Part shown: positions 7,285 through 16,409 of the stretch, in pieces
Layout of the letters: every line of letters starts with the position of its first letter
Numbering within the stretch: the stretch's first letter is position 1
Assembly: GCA_910587475.1 (NCBI GenBank)
Contig: CAJUMR010000014.1
Coordinates: forward strand, 1 to 64,000
DNA length: 64,000 nt
Reading direction: 5' to 3'
Source: an uncultured Muribaculaceae bacterium
GTDB taxonomy: Bacteria > Bacteroidota > Bacteroidia > Bacteroidales > Muribaculaceae
The notes under the pieces: generated by a model
Seen by the model: the letters and a program-made list of their open reading frames with translations, nothing else
Databases searched by the model: none
What the model was told of the DNA's origin: nothing
Made by a program: the position numbers and the translations under genes

Positions 7285-8271
7285 TCAGAAAAAGCGGTAG
7301 CAGATGCTGAAACTTACGACGGGATATACCTTGAAAGCGTTCATGAGCTTGACGTAGTCGCCCGGTTTGCCTTTGATGTTGACAACATCTTTGGACAGAT
7401 TTGTACCGTCGTGAGTGATGAGCGAAGGACTGCCGCCCCACATCATCAGACCGCAGTCGACATCAAATTTCCAACGCTTGTCTTTGCCGAGATCGCCCGT
7501 GTAGCCGAGTCCGGCATATGGCCTGAAGCGGTTGACAAAAGCCGAGACTTTAACCATGCCGTCGGTGTCGGGCTGCATCATGTAAGGACGCCCGTCCTTG
7601 AAGTCGCCGACATGTATGCCCATATATCCTTGTCCCTGAAGATCTTCGCGCACCTCGTCGACCAGAAACGGATCGAGGTAAATGTCGCCGTAGATCGGTT
7701 TATCGGTGGCGTCGTCGCTCATTATGAAATCATAGAAATGATTGTAGATGTTGACCGCGAGCAACGAGGGCATCTCGCCCATGGTGTTGACGGCCTTGGC
7801 AACTTTTTTAGGTCCGACATAGAACCCGGCAGTGATGCGCCAGCCTTTGTCGGCCCAGGGATATACATCGAAAAGCAATTTGAAGTTTGTCATCGTCGGC
7901 TTGCCGTCGAGCTCCACACGGTCGTCGACTTCGACACCGGTCAAACCTTCCATATATTTCTGGAGTTTGTCGAAATTGTTGGCATTGACACCCCCGCCGT
8001 CGGTGTAGCTCTGGAGACTGAACGACATCGGCACATTGAAATGAGGCGTGAAATCGACCCCGGCCCTGATGCGCAGATGGTCGGTAATGTTTGTCGCAAC
8101 GTTGACACCGATACCTGTCGTACCGACGGTCACACCGCCTTGAAGGTGAGAGAAAATGTTTCGGTCGGTTTTCATGGTGCTGTCGTCGCCTGACGATTGC
8201 CCGGCGAACGCGGTCAGCGATACGGCCAGAACAGACAAAACAAAGGAGAATTTACGTAAAAAATCTGTCAT
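7285..8271 (-). CDS. Predicted outer-membrane beta-barrel protein
   Basis: A 328-residue protein with a signal peptide (LRKFSFVLSVLAVSLTAFAG) and a mature part of alternating strands that ends in the aromatic CYRFF, as outer-membrane barrels do. Motifs such as LRIRAGVDFTPHF, KGWRITAGFYVGPKK and FRPYAGLGYTGDLG fit transmembrane strands with small periplasmic turns. The family is common in Bacteroidales without known function. A -7 box lies 58 bases upstream. It is the first gene of a transcript that includes the helicase. Confidence 0.7.
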   Translation of the reverse strand: MTDFLRKFSFVLSVLAVSLTAFAGQSSGDDSTMKTDRNIFSHLQGGVTVGTTGIGVNVATNITDHLRIRAGVDFTPHFNVPMSFSLQSYTDGGGVNANNFDKLQKYMEGLTGVEVDDRVELDGKPTMTNFKLLFDVYPWADKGWRITAGFYVGPKKVAKAVNTMGEMPSLLAVNIYNHFYDFIMSDDATDKPIYGDIYLDPFLVDEVREDLQGQGYMGIHVGDFKDGRPYMMQPDTDGMVKVSAFVNRFRPYAGLGYTGDLGKDKRWKFDVDCGLMMWGGSPSLITHDGTNLSKDVVNIKGKPGDYVKLMNAFKVYPVVSFSICYRFF

Positions 8272-8329
8272 ACGAAAAAAAAGAGTTGGCGCGTTAAGCG
8301 ATTAAAAAATAAGGAGATTATAATGACAA

Positions 8330-8337
8330 CAAAGATA
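8330..8337 (-). promoter_or_regulatory. -7 box of the outer-membrane protein/helicase operon
   Basis: On the minus strand TATCTTTG matches TAnnTTTG, 58 bases ahead of the ATG. A TTCG stands where TTTG is expected, 19 bases upstream. Confidence 0.5.
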
Positions 8338-8394
8338 GTAATTTCCAGCAAAATATCGAAATTTTGACACCATGAAAGTTTTTTTTGGCTAAAA

Positions 8395-8426
8395 TTGGCA
8401 TTATTTCAAAAATTATATTAACTTTG
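8395..8426 (+). promoter_or_regulatory. Promoter of the surface lipoprotein/OmpA operon
   Basis: TTGG (8395-8398) and TAACTTTG (8419-8426), separated by 20 bases, match the Bacteroidetes promoter. It predicts a leader of about 235 bases for the gene at 8669. Confidence 0.65.
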
Positions 8427-8432
8427 CCACTT

Positions 8433-8444
8433 GATAAATTTATC
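8433..8444. promoter_or_regulatory. Palindrome at the predicted transcription start
   Basis: GATAAATTTATC is a perfect 12-bp palindrome placed 6 bases downstream of the -7 box, where a repressor could block initiation. The role is inferred from position alone. Confidence 0.35.
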
Positions 8445-8668
8445 TCACACATAATCTTTAATCGACAACTTTATCAATCTCATCAAACACGGATTATGGT
8501 AATAGTCAGAACAAAAATGCGAGTTGCGGTGTTATTCCGTCAGAGCTATGCCTCATCGTCAAATCTCGGATGAAGCAAGATTACAGGACTATTGCCAACA
8601 AAATAAACAATACAACGTAGCAAACAATTTTAAATCAATTATATATAAACTCTCACAAACAAACCGAA

Positions 8669-11311
8669 ATGAAGAAACAATTCATCACAGGTGCACTCCT
8701 CTTGGCCGTTACTGCCGGCGGATTCAGCACTTTCACTTCCTGCAAGGACACCGATGAAGATCTGTATCAAGAGGTTAACTCAAAGCAGGTCGCCCTTCAG
8801 GCCGCACTTAAAGCTCTTCAGGACAAACTGTCGACCTGCCAGTCCAACTGCGCAGGCGAAATCACCCGTCTTGAACAACTCATCGAAAGCAAAGACCACT
8901 ACACTAAAGAGCAAATCGAAGGTTTCATCGCCGATTATCTCAGCCAGAAGAACGTTCTTACAAACATCACCACAATTTTGAACGTTCTTAACGGTGTTGA
9001 CGGCTCAAAAGGCCTTATCGACCGAGTTGCAGATCTTGAAAATGCTAAAAAGCTCACAGAGCAGCAGATCAACGATGTGCTTGACCTCATCGCTTTAAAA
9101 TCTCAGATCCAGGGTCTCTTCGGCGCAGACGGCACAATCGCCGGTCTTGAAGAATCGATCACTGCGCTCAACGAAGCCCTCAACGGCAAAGACGGCGAGC
9201 CGGGTCTCATCGCCACTGTCGACGGTCTCAGCGAATGGTTCGAAAACATCGGCATTACCCCCGCAGAGTTCCAGCAATACGTCAAAGAAGGCAAATTCGT
9301 CCTTGAAAACCATCAGGCACTCGCAGACCTCATCGCCCTTAAGGACAAGCTCAACGGCAACGCACTCGACGCTCTGAACAAATATTATACAGATCTCGAG
9401 GGCATCGACAAGATGTACAAAGCTATCTTCGAAGGCGTCGAAGCTCCCGAAGAAGGATGGTGGAACTATGCTACCGTCATGAACAACATCAAAGCCAACA
9501 GCGCAGCCATCCAAGCTCTTCAGCAGCAGGTTGACTCGATCCTCGGCCGCATCAACGACATGGTTACAAGCCTTCTCCTTCAGGCAACCACCAACCCGGT
9601 GTTCGGATCGCTCAACACTCCGTTCGGCGTCAACTCAATGGTTCTCATGACCTGCTACGGTCATCTCGCAACCGGTGTGCGCACCTTCCCTGCATCAGGC
9701 CGCGGCGCAGAATGCTACACTCCCGATAACGACGACATCGACTGGAGCGCCATTACTTCAGACTCTTACACTCTTCAGAACGAAAACATCGTTGCACTCG
9801 ACAAAGACGGCAATGCTCCTCTCGGTAACCTCTGGTTCACCGTCAACCCCGGCACTGTCAACAACATCGACGTCAACGGCTTTGCAATCGTCAACAGCCG
9901 CGAGGATGCTCCGCTGGTTAATGTTGCCAACGTAACCAAGGACGACGAAACCCTCCTTAAATTCGGCGTAGGCTCACGTGCAGCCGGCAACGGCAACGGT
10001 CTCTACCGTGCAAACGCTACAGTAGCTCCCGAAAACCTCGACAAGATCAAGGTCAACATCGAAAGCGGCCTCGTCAACTCGCTCAAGGACGCAGTTCAGA
10101 ACCGCACTGCATCTGACATGGTTCAGCTTCTCAAAGCTGTCTACAACCAGCTTCAGGACATCTGCGACGCCAACGCACTCCGTTACACTTACGATGCTAT
10201 CTCAGGCAGAAACGACGACGGCTCATGGATGACCACCCAGCAGAAGGTTTACTCTAACTACGGTCTCGCCGCTACAGCGTTCAAACCCCTTTCGTTCGCA
10301 ACCCTCAAGGGCACATCGATCCGTCACCTCCCGACTATCAGCCCGATCGAAATCAACAAGGATCTTGTCGACCTCGATCTCGGAACATTTGAAATCGACA
10401 GCAAGAACTTCAACCTCAACCTCAACTTCGGCAAGCCCTCATTCGGCAGCGTAGGTAATCTTGAAGTAACTACAACTGTCACCCTCACAAGCGAAGACGG
10501 CACAACTACCGTCAGCGGTCCTGTCACCATCGACATCACCAAGCAAGCTCAGGACATCCAGGACAGCATCACCGGTGCTATTGACGAATGGCTCGGCGAA
10601 GGCGACAACAGCCTCGACGCACGCGTTGAAAAGTCAATCTGGTATGCACTCTTCAACGACAAGAACGCTGAAGATCCCAAGTATCCCTACGATCCCAGCC
10701 TCCCCACCGGCGTTGTAGCCGACCTCATCGCACAGGTTAACGAAATGACCGGTAACATCCAGGGCAAGCTCGACGACGTTATCGACAGCATCAACAAGGA
10801 TTACCTCAGCAAGGTCAACACCCTTATCGACAAGTACAACACAGTCACCGAGCGCATCAACAAGATCCTCGACGATCCTAACCACTACCTCCAGGTTACC
10901 ATGCTCTACCGCAAGGCTGGCAAAGTTGAACTCAACGGCGCACACATGCCCGAAGTTGAACTTCCCTTCGGTCTTCTCTCTACCGACGCATCTCTGCCTA
11001 CACAGTTCAAGGGCACAGGCGACGTAATCAAACTCTGGGCTACGACTTACAACTTCGAAGTTCTTGCGCCGGCGTTCAAGAAGATTGTTGCCGTAACCAA
11101 GGTAACCGATGGCGCAGGTCAGGAACGTCCCGACCTCATGCAAGCTGCCAACAGCACATTGGCTAAGGTAATGAACGGCGACCAGAACCAGATTGCACTC
11201 AACGTAGCCGGCGCCAAGAACGGCGTTTACACCTACGAACTCGCATATCAGGCTCTCGACTACACCGGTCACACCTCTACTGTCAAGTGCTACGTACAGG
11301 TTGTAAGATAA
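8669..11311 (+). CDS. Abundant surface lipoprotein, possible S-layer protein
   Basis: An 880-residue protein with a lipoprotein signal (lipobox FTSC, Cys near residue 25, followed by acidic KDTDEDLY, a surface-export-like signature of Bacteroidetes). Residues 35-300 are rich in helical, heptad-like segments (for example QVALQAALKALQDKLSTC and KLTEQQINDVLDLIAL); the central part is beta-rich, and a second helical stretch lies near 690-750. The codons are strongly restricted (mainly CTC/CTT, AAC, GAC, GGC), as in highly expressed genes. An OmpA-type gene follows after 38 bases. I do not recognise a named family. The size, expression signs and OmpA partner suggest an abundant envelope or surface-layer protein; this is an inference. 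Confidence 0.6.
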   Translation: MKKQFITGALLLAVTAGGFSTFTSCKDTDEDLYQEVNSKQVALQAALKALQDKLSTCQSNCAGEITRLEQLIESKDHYTKEQIEGFIADYLSQKNVLTNITTILNVLNGVDGSKGLIDRVADLENAKKLTEQQINDVLDLIALKSQIQGLFGADGTIAGLEESITALNEALNGKDGEPGLIATVDGLSEWFENIGITPAEFQQYVKEGKFVLENHQALADLIALKDKLNGNALDALNKYYTDLEGIDKMYKAIFEGVEAPEEGWWNYATVMNNIKANSAAIQALQQQVDSILGRINDMVTSLLLQATTNPVFGSLNTPFGVNSMVLMTCYGHLATGVRTFPASGRGAECYTPDNDDIDWSAITSDSYTLQNENIVALDKDGNAPLGNLWFTVNPGTVNNIDVNGFAIVNSREDAPLVNVANVTKDDETLLKFGVGSRAAGNGNGLYRANATVAPENLDKIKVNIESGLVNSLKDAVQNRTASDMVQLLKAVYNQLQDICDANALRYTYDAISGRNDDGSWMTTQQKVYSNYGLAATAFKPLSFATLKGTSIRHLPTISPIEINKDLVDLDLGTFEIDSKNFNLNLNFGKPSFGSVGNLEVTTTVTLTSEDGTTTVSGPVTIDITKQAQDIQDSITGAIDEWLGEGDNSLDARVEKSIWYALFNDKNAEDPKYPYDPSLPTGVVADLIAQVNEMTGNIQGKLDDVIDSINKDYLSKVNTLIDKYNTVTERINKILDDPNHYLQVTMLYRKAGKVELNGAHMPEVELPFGLLSTDASLPTQFKGTGDVIKLWATTYNFEVLAPAFKKIVAVTKVTDGAGQERPDLMQAANSTLAKVMNGDQNQIALNVAGAKNGVYTYELAYQALDYTGHTSTVKCYVQVVR

Positions 11312-11349
11312 TAATCGTCAAGGCTCAAAACTTTTAGAAACTAGAACAC

Positions 11350-12504
11350 ATGAAAATCAATAAGCTAATAGCATCGGCCTCAATCGCCCTCTGTGCAGCC
11401 TTCATGGCAAACGCACAGGAGGCAGCCGAGGAGACCGAATACGTCTTCCAGCCCCACTGGTACGTCCAGGGTCAGGTCGGCATGCAGGAGACCTTAGGCG
11501 AAACAAGCTTCGGCCGTCTGTCGTCATTCAATGCCCAGATCGGCGTAGGCTATCGTTTCAACCCAGTGCTCGGTGCCCGCATCGTTTTCAACGGCCTTAA
11601 CTCCAAAGGCTCGATCACGCTTGACGGCAATCGCTCAGACTGGAAATGGAACTACATCGCTCCTACAGCCAACGTAACAGTTGATCTCGTCAACCTCATC
11701 GGCGGCTTCAACCCCGAACGCCTCGTCAGCGCAGGCATCTTCGGCGGTATCGGCGCCAACATCGCATGGGGCAACGACGAAGCCAACACAGTCAACAACA
11801 ATCTGAAGAATTCGCTCTACGGCGACATCGACCTCGCAACAGCGCGTCCCGACGTGCTCCGCAACATCTGGAGCGGCACAAAAGCACGCTTTGTAACCCA
11901 GTTCGGTGCATTCGTAGACTTCAACGTCACAAAGAACCTGAAGGTCGGTCTCGAACTCCAGGCCAACGTTCTCCCCGACGGCTACAACTCGAAGAAAGCC
12001 GGTAACTCTGACTGGTATTTCAACGGTCTTGTCGGCGTGAAGTATGCTTTCGGCACAACTTTCACCAAGTCAAAACGCAAAGTGGCCAAAGAGTACAGCG
12101 GCGAACCCCAGGTGATCGAAAAGATCGTGGAAGTTCCTGTTGAAAAGATCGTTGTCAAGGAAGTGGTCAAAGAAGTGCCCGCACCTCTCACACGCGACGT
12201 ATTCTTCAAGATCTCAACCTACAACATCACAAAAGACGAAATGTACAAGGTTGCTGAAGTAGCTCGCTACATGAAGCAGAACCCGACTACAAAAGTCACT
12301 GTTACAGGTTATGCCGACAAGGGCACAGGTACAATGAAGATCAACCTCCGCCTTGCTAAAGAACGCGCTGAAGCTGTTGTGAAAGCCCTCGTCAACGAAG
12401 GCATCGCAGCAGACCGCATCATCGCTAAGAGCATGGGCGAAACAGAAGATCAACCCTATTCGACTCCGGTTCAAAACCGCGTTGCAATCTGCATCGTAGA
12501 ATAA
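11350..12504 (+). CDS. OmpA family outer-membrane protein
   Basis: A 384-residue protein: signal peptide (1-22), an N-terminal eight-strand-type barrel (about 30-235), a charged Val/Glu/Lys linker of repeated KIVEVPVEK-like units (about 255-278), and a C-terminal OmpA peptidoglycan-binding domain (about 285-384) with VTGYADKGTG and LRLAKERAEAVVKAL, which supply the Asp and Arg that bind diaminopimelate. It links the outer membrane to the cell wall. The codon bias is as strong as in the upstream lipoprotein gene, and a strong terminator follows. The pair probably forms one abundant envelope module. Confidence 0.9.
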   Translation: MKINKLIASASIALCAAFMANAQEAAEETEYVFQPHWYVQGQVGMQETLGETSFGRLSSFNAQIGVGYRFNPVLGARIVFNGLNSKGSITLDGNRSDWKWNYIAPTANVTVDLVNLIGGFNPERLVSAGIFGGIGANIAWGNDEANTVNNNLKNSLYGDIDLATARPDVLRNIWSGTKARFVTQFGAFVDFNVTKNLKVGLELQANVLPDGYNSKKAGNSDWYFNGLVGVKYAFGTTFTKSKRKVAKEYSGEPQVIEKIVEVPVEKIVVKEVVKEVPAPLTRDVFFKISTYNITKDEMYKVAEVARYMKQNPTTKVTVTGYADKGTGTMKINLRLAKERAEAVVKALVNEGIAADRIIAKSMGETEDQPYSTPVQNRVAICIVE

Positions 12505-12528
12505 GCACCGGTCAATAGCAATCCATAG

Positions 12529-12569
12529 AGCGGGGAGGCATCGTCAACGATGCCTCCCCGCTTGCTTTT
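12529..12569 (+). terminator. Strong terminator of the lipoprotein/OmpA operon
   Basis: A perfect 15-bp stem (arms AGCGGGGAGGCATCG / CGATGCCTCCCCGCT) with a TCAA tetraloop, followed by TGCTTTTT. Confidence 0.9.
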
Positions 12570-12692
12570 TGGACTTCGGGCAATTCGATAGCCGCGCTAT
12601 TAAAAGAATGGGAGACCGGAGCGCATCGCCCTCCACAATGACGCGACGCCGGTCTTAAGCCGGAGGGTAATGTCTTTTTTAACACGTAAAGA

Positions 12693-12723
12693 TTTGTCAT
12701 TAAGATATTTTATCGTAAATTTG
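12693..12723 (+). promoter_or_regulatory. Promoter of the tailed secreted protein gene
   Basis: TTTG (12693-12696), 19-base spacer, TAAATTTG (12716-12723): a full match to the Bacteroidetes consensus, 45 bases before the ATG at 12769. Confidence 0.8.
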
Positions 12724-12768
12724 CCGCATAAAGCGTTTATAAGAATAAAAACAATCATTATACATTAT

Positions 12769-13938
12769 ATGAAGAAACTTGCGGCATCACTGCTATTATG
12801 CTCAATCGCACTCTCCTCTTCGGCACTCATCGAAGGCGACGGCTATTATCGTGTGCAGAATTATAAGACCGAACGATATATCTATGTGCTCGACAACAAA
12901 GGCGAGCTGAACATGCAGGCTACTACTGCCGAACTCGGCGCCATCGAGCTCTGGAAAGACTACAACAAGACAATCTCCGACCCTGCGACGGTGATCTACG
13001 TGACCGATCTCACCGGCAAGAAACAGGATTATGACCTGCAGACTCAAGGCACCGGCGTCAAGGCGATCATAAATCATGAGGTAAGCATATATTACTACAA
13101 GAATAACGGCTTTTACAGCATCTTCGGGCGAAACAGCGGCTTGACAAAGTATATCGGCGACGGCACGAGGGCTAACAGCGCCCAAGGATGGGTGGCGAGC
13201 CTCGATAACAACGAGTACTACCGCTGGTACTTCCACCCCATCACGACCGACGACAGCAACTATTTCGGCGTTGATCCGGAATTTGACGCCGACGGCAAAC
13301 ACTACACATCGCTATATGCCGACTTCCCCTTCACATTCAGCTCGGCCGGCATGAAGGCCTACTATGTGACAACCGTAGCCGACGGCAAAGCCTACCTCAA
13401 GGAAATCAACGGAACAGTGCCTAGAGCAACTCCTGTCATCATCGAGTGCAGCGCAACAGGCACAGCCAACAACAAACTCAACATCGGGGGATCGGCAAGC
13501 GGCCTTACCGACAACAAGCTGCAGGGTGTCTACTTCTGCAACCACGACCTCGTACACAAAAACCGCAAGGAAAACGATCCTAAAACAATGCGCGTGCCGG
13601 GCAAGCTGTCTGACGGATCATTCGGTTTCGTCACCTCAACCGAACAATATCTGCCGCGCAACAAAGCGTATATCGTAGTGCCTGAAGGAACTCCATCAGA
13701 GCTCCACATCACTACCGCCGAACCGGCCGGTATAGTAGAAGCCGCCGCATCGAGCCTCAGCGTGCGCATCGACGGCCTCACACTCTATGTCTATGGCGTT
13801 GAATCTGCCGAGGTGTACAACATCACCGGCAGCCGTGTTGCCGGAGTCAGCGGCGACGGATCGTCGGTTATCCTTCCCTCGGCCGGACTCTATCTTGTCA
13901 AGGCCGGCAACAATGTGACCAAGGTGCTCGCCCGCTGA
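12769..13938 (+). CDS. Secreted protein with T9SS-type C-terminal tail
   Basis: A 389-residue protein starting at the ATG at 12769 (the frame extends to 12670, but MKKLAASLLLCSIALSSSA is a clear signal peptide and the promoter lies inside the longer version). The first mature segment (GDGYYRVQNYKTERYIYV, then GAIELWKDYN) looks like the beta-trefoil-like modules seen in secreted Prevotella/Muribaculaceae proteins. The last 65 residues, including VYNITGSRVAG and GLYLVKAGNNVTKVLAR, resemble a type A T9SS sorting tail. The function is unknown; export to the cell surface is inferred. Confidence 0.65.
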   Translation: MKKLAASLLLCSIALSSSALIEGDGYYRVQNYKTERYIYVLDNKGELNMQATTAELGAIELWKDYNKTISDPATVIYVTDLTGKKQDYDLQTQGTGVKAIINHEVSIYYYKNNGFYSIFGRNSGLTKYIGDGTRANSAQGWVASLDNNEYYRWYFHPITTDDSNYFGVDPEFDADGKHYTSLYADFPFTFSSAGMKAYYVTTVADGKAYLKEINGTVPRATPVIIECSATGTANNKLNIGGSASGLTDNKLQGVYFCNHDLVHKNRKENDPKTMRVPGKLSDGSFGFVTSTEQYLPRNKAYIVVPEGTPSELHITTAEPAGIVEAAASSLSVRIDGLTLYVYGVESAEVYNITGSRVAGVSGDGSSVILPSAGLYLVKAGNNVTKVLAR

Positions 13939-13944
13939 CCTGCG

Positions 13945-14898
13945 TCAGCGCTTCGGCCCAGGCGAGAAAGCCACCAATGCCACACCGGCGAATATCATCA
14001 GACTCGCCAGTACATTTGACCATCCGAATGCAGCCAATCCCATCGCAGAGGCCAGAACCGCTGCGGTGAGCGGCTGTATGTAATTGTACATAGCCACAGA
14101 CGTCGGCTTGAGCCGCTGCTGTGCATAGACCATGAAAAGATAGCTGAGGAAGGTCGGAAAAATCACAATGAATGCAATGTCGGCAACGAGCAGACCGTCG
14201 ATCATCGACAGATCGACAGCCGAAAGGCTCGGCCATGTGAACGGAACCCAAGTGACCGAACCGGCAAGGAAAAGCCATTTGAGCAAGGTGAACGGATGAT
14301 AGCGGTCAATCATGCGCCGGAACATGGTGAAATAGACCGCTGCACATAGCTGCGCACCAAGACACATGAGATTGCCGGCCAAAGGATCACGAGCCACGCT
14401 TTCAGACGCTCCTCCCGACGAGAATGCGAGCATCAGCGCGCCACCGAGCCCCAAGGCCACTCCGGCCACTTTCATCACCGTCATAGGCATGGCGATGAAC
14501 ACCGCTGCGAGCAGCATGGTGAACACCGGCGTCATGGTTGTCATCACCGTCGCCTCAAACGGCGTGGTGAAGCCGATGCCGACAATATAGAGCCCTTGGT
14601 TGGCCGATACGATGAGCATCGACATCAGCACGATCAGCGGCAGGTCGCGCAGCTGCATCGGGTTGCCGCCTCCGGTGAGCCGTCGCGGCAATATCCAGCC
14701 GGCAAGCCAAAAAACAATGGCGCCTCCGACAATACGTATTGCCGAAAGCGCCAATGGCGGAACCGCACCCGATAGCATCACCTGCTTGGCGACGGGGCTC
14801 ATCGCCCCCCAGAACACTGCGGCCATAAACATGGCTGCATGTCCGCGCAAGCACGCTGACCGGGATGCAGAGCTTATTTTTTCAGACTCCATTCCCAA
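13945..14898 (-). CDS. EamA/DMT family transporter
   Basis: A 317-residue membrane protein of the drug/metabolite transporter superfamily. Ten hydrophobic segments form two EamA repeats; the first begins AAMFMAAVFWGAMSPVAKQ and the second near GNLMCLGAQLCAAVYF. Substrates of this group range from amino acids to nucleotide precursors and cannot be predicted. The start overlaps the 3' end of cysS by 25 bases, which makes it the last gene of the lolD-cysS operon. It converges with the tailed secreted protein gene, 6 bases away, with no visible terminator. Confidence 0.85.
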   Translation of the reverse strand: MGMESEKISSASRSACLRGHAAMFMAAVFWGAMSPVAKQVMLSGAVPPLALSAIRIVGGAIVFWLAGWILPRRLTGGGNPMQLRDLPLIVLMSMLIVSANQGLYIVGIGFTTPFEATVMTTMTPVFTMLLAAVFIAMPMTVMKVAGVALGLGGALMLAFSSGGASESVARDPLAGNLMCLGAQLCAAVYFTMFRRMIDRYHPFTLLKWLFLAGSVTWVPFTWPSLSAVDLSMIDGLLVADIAFIVIFPTFLSYLFMVYAQQRLKPTSVAMYNYIQPLTAAVLASAMGLAAFGWSNVLASLMIFAGVALVAFSPGPKR

Positions 14899-16388
14899 CC
14901 GTCCTTTGTGTCTTTGACATCAAATCCAATTTCGGAAAGCCGATTGCGGATAAGGTCGGAGGTAGTCCAGTCTTTGTTGCGCTTGGCGTCAGCGCGGATC
15001 TCGAGCAGAAGATCGACGGCGTCCTCGAACGGCTTGGTCGCGCCTTCATCAGCGCTGTCTACGCCGGCAGCAGCGGCGACACCTTCGGGACGGATGCCGA
15101 GGATCTCGACCATAAACGTGTCCATCAGCTGCTTCAAAGCGTCGATGTCGGCTTGCGATGCGGCTGCTTTTCCGTCTTTGATCATGTTGATGATACGGCA
15201 GGCCTCAAAGAGCGCAGCAATCACCATCGGAGTGTTGAAATCGTCGTCGAGCGCATCGTAGCACTGACGCTCGATGGCAGCAACATCATGGACATCAGCC
15301 TCAGAGGTCGGTTTCAGATCGCGGAGACGGCGATAGGCATCGAGCATGCGGTGAAGCGCTTTCTCGGCTCCCTGCAACGCCTCGTTGCTGAAATCGACAG
15401 TCCCGCGGTAATGAGCCTGCAGGATAAAGAAGCGGATGGTCATCGGCGAATAGGGCTGAGTCAACAGCGGATGCGATCCGGTGAAGAACTCGTCGAGGGT
15501 GATGAAATTGCCCAGCGATTTGCCCATCTTCTTGCCGTTGATGGTGATCATGTTGTTGTGCATCCAGTATTTCACTGTCGGCTCGCCGTTGTGGGCTACA
15601 GACTGCGCTATCTCGCAATCGTGGTGGGGGAACTTGAGGTCCATACCCCCGCCGTGGATGTCGAAATGAGATCCGAGATACTTTTCGCTCATCGTCGAAC
15701 ACTCGAGATGCCAACCCGGGAAGCCTTCACTCCATGGCGAAGGCCAGTGCATGATGTGCTCAGGGGCAGCTTTTTTCCAGAGGGCGAAGTCGGCGGGATT
15801 GCGTTTCTCGCTCTGACCGTCGAGCTCACGCGTGGTTGCCAGCAACTCATCGATATTGCGTCCCGAAAGACGTCCGTAGCCGTAGTCACGGTTGAATTTC
15901 GGCACATCGAAGTAGACCGATCCGTCGCTCTCGTAGGCATATCCGCTATCGAGAATCTTCTTGATGTACTCGATCTGTTCGATGATGTGGCCGGAAGCAT
16001 GCGGCTCGATCGACGGAGGGAGCACGTTGAGGGCATCCATCGCCTTATGGTAGCGGTTGAGGTAGAACTGCACCACTTCCATCGGCTCAAGCTGCTCAAT
16101 GCGGGCTTTCTTTGCGATCTTGTCCTCTCCGTCGTCGGCGTCATGCTCGAGATGACCGACATCGGTGATGTTGCGGACATATCGCACTTTGTAGCCGAGA
16201 TGTTTGAGATAGCGCTGCACGATGTCGAACGTGATGGCCGGACGGGCATGCCCGAGGTGGCCGTCACCGTAGACGGTCGGGCCGCACACATACATGCCCA
16301 CCGCGCCTTCATGGAGCGGCTTGAACAGCTCTTTGTTGCGTGAGAGAGTGTTGTATATCGTCAGATTGTGAGATTTCATGATTGACAC
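14874..16388 (-). CDS. cysS: Cysteinyl-tRNA synthetase
   Basis: A class I synthetase of 504 residues (501 if the ATG at 16379 is used) that charges tRNA-Cys. It has the zinc-ligand cysteine in YVCGPTVYGD (Cys35), the HIGH motif as HLGH (44-47), the zinc site ECSTM and the KMSKS motif as KMGKS (287-291). The C-terminal extension carries an anticodon-binding part rich in Asp. It is the fourth gene of a minus-strand operon behind a DUF3467 gene. Confidence 0.96.
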   Translation of the reverse strand: MSIMKSHNLTIYNTLSRNKELFKPLHEGAVGMYVCGPTVYGDGHLGHARPAITFDIVQRYLKHLGYKVRYVRNITDVGHLEHDADDGEDKIAKKARIEQLEPMEVVQFYLNRYHKAMDALNVLPPSIEPHASGHIIEQIEYIKKILDSGYAYESDGSVYFDVPKFNRDYGYGRLSGRNIDELLATTRELDGQSEKRNPADFALWKKAAPEHIMHWPSPWSEGFPGWHLECSTMSEKYLGSHFDIHGGGMDLKFPHHDCEIAQSVAHNGEPTVKYWMHNNMITINGKKMGKSLGNFITLDEFFTGSHPLLTQPYSPMTIRFFILQAHYRGTVDFSNEALQGAEKALHRMLDAYRRLRDLKPTSEADVHDVAAIERQCYDALDDDFNTPMVIAALFEACRIINMIKDGKAAASQADIDALKQLMDTFMVEILGIRPEGVAAAAGVDSADEGATKPFEDAVDLLLEIRADAKRNKDWTTSDLIRNRLSEIGFDVKDTKDGWEWSLKK

Positions 16389-16409
16389 ACTCGTATTAAC
16401 CGTTAATCT

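Larger units (their letters stand above)
8272..8668. other. Divergent promoter region, 397 bases
   Basis: An AT-rich spacer between divergently transcribed genes. It contains -7 boxes for both directions (8330-8337 minus, 8419-8426 plus) and a perfect 12-bp palindrome at 8433-8444. The plus-strand transcript would have a leader of about 235 bases in which I see no open frame worth calling. I looked for inverted repeats flanking the promoter (a sign of phase variation) and found none. Confidence 0.6.

Noticed and set aside
6826..8193. A 455-codon plus-strand frame opposite the helicase and barrel genes
   Set aside because: It crosses two real genes on the other strand and shows only antisense composition.
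8272..8668. Possible phase-variable (invertible) promoter for the surface lipoprotein
   Set aside because: No pair of inverted repeats flanks the promoter and no invertase gene is near.
14865..16343. A 492-codon plus-strand frame opposite cysS
   Set aside because: A mirror of cysS codon bias; cysS has all synthetase motifs, so the antisense frame is not a gene.
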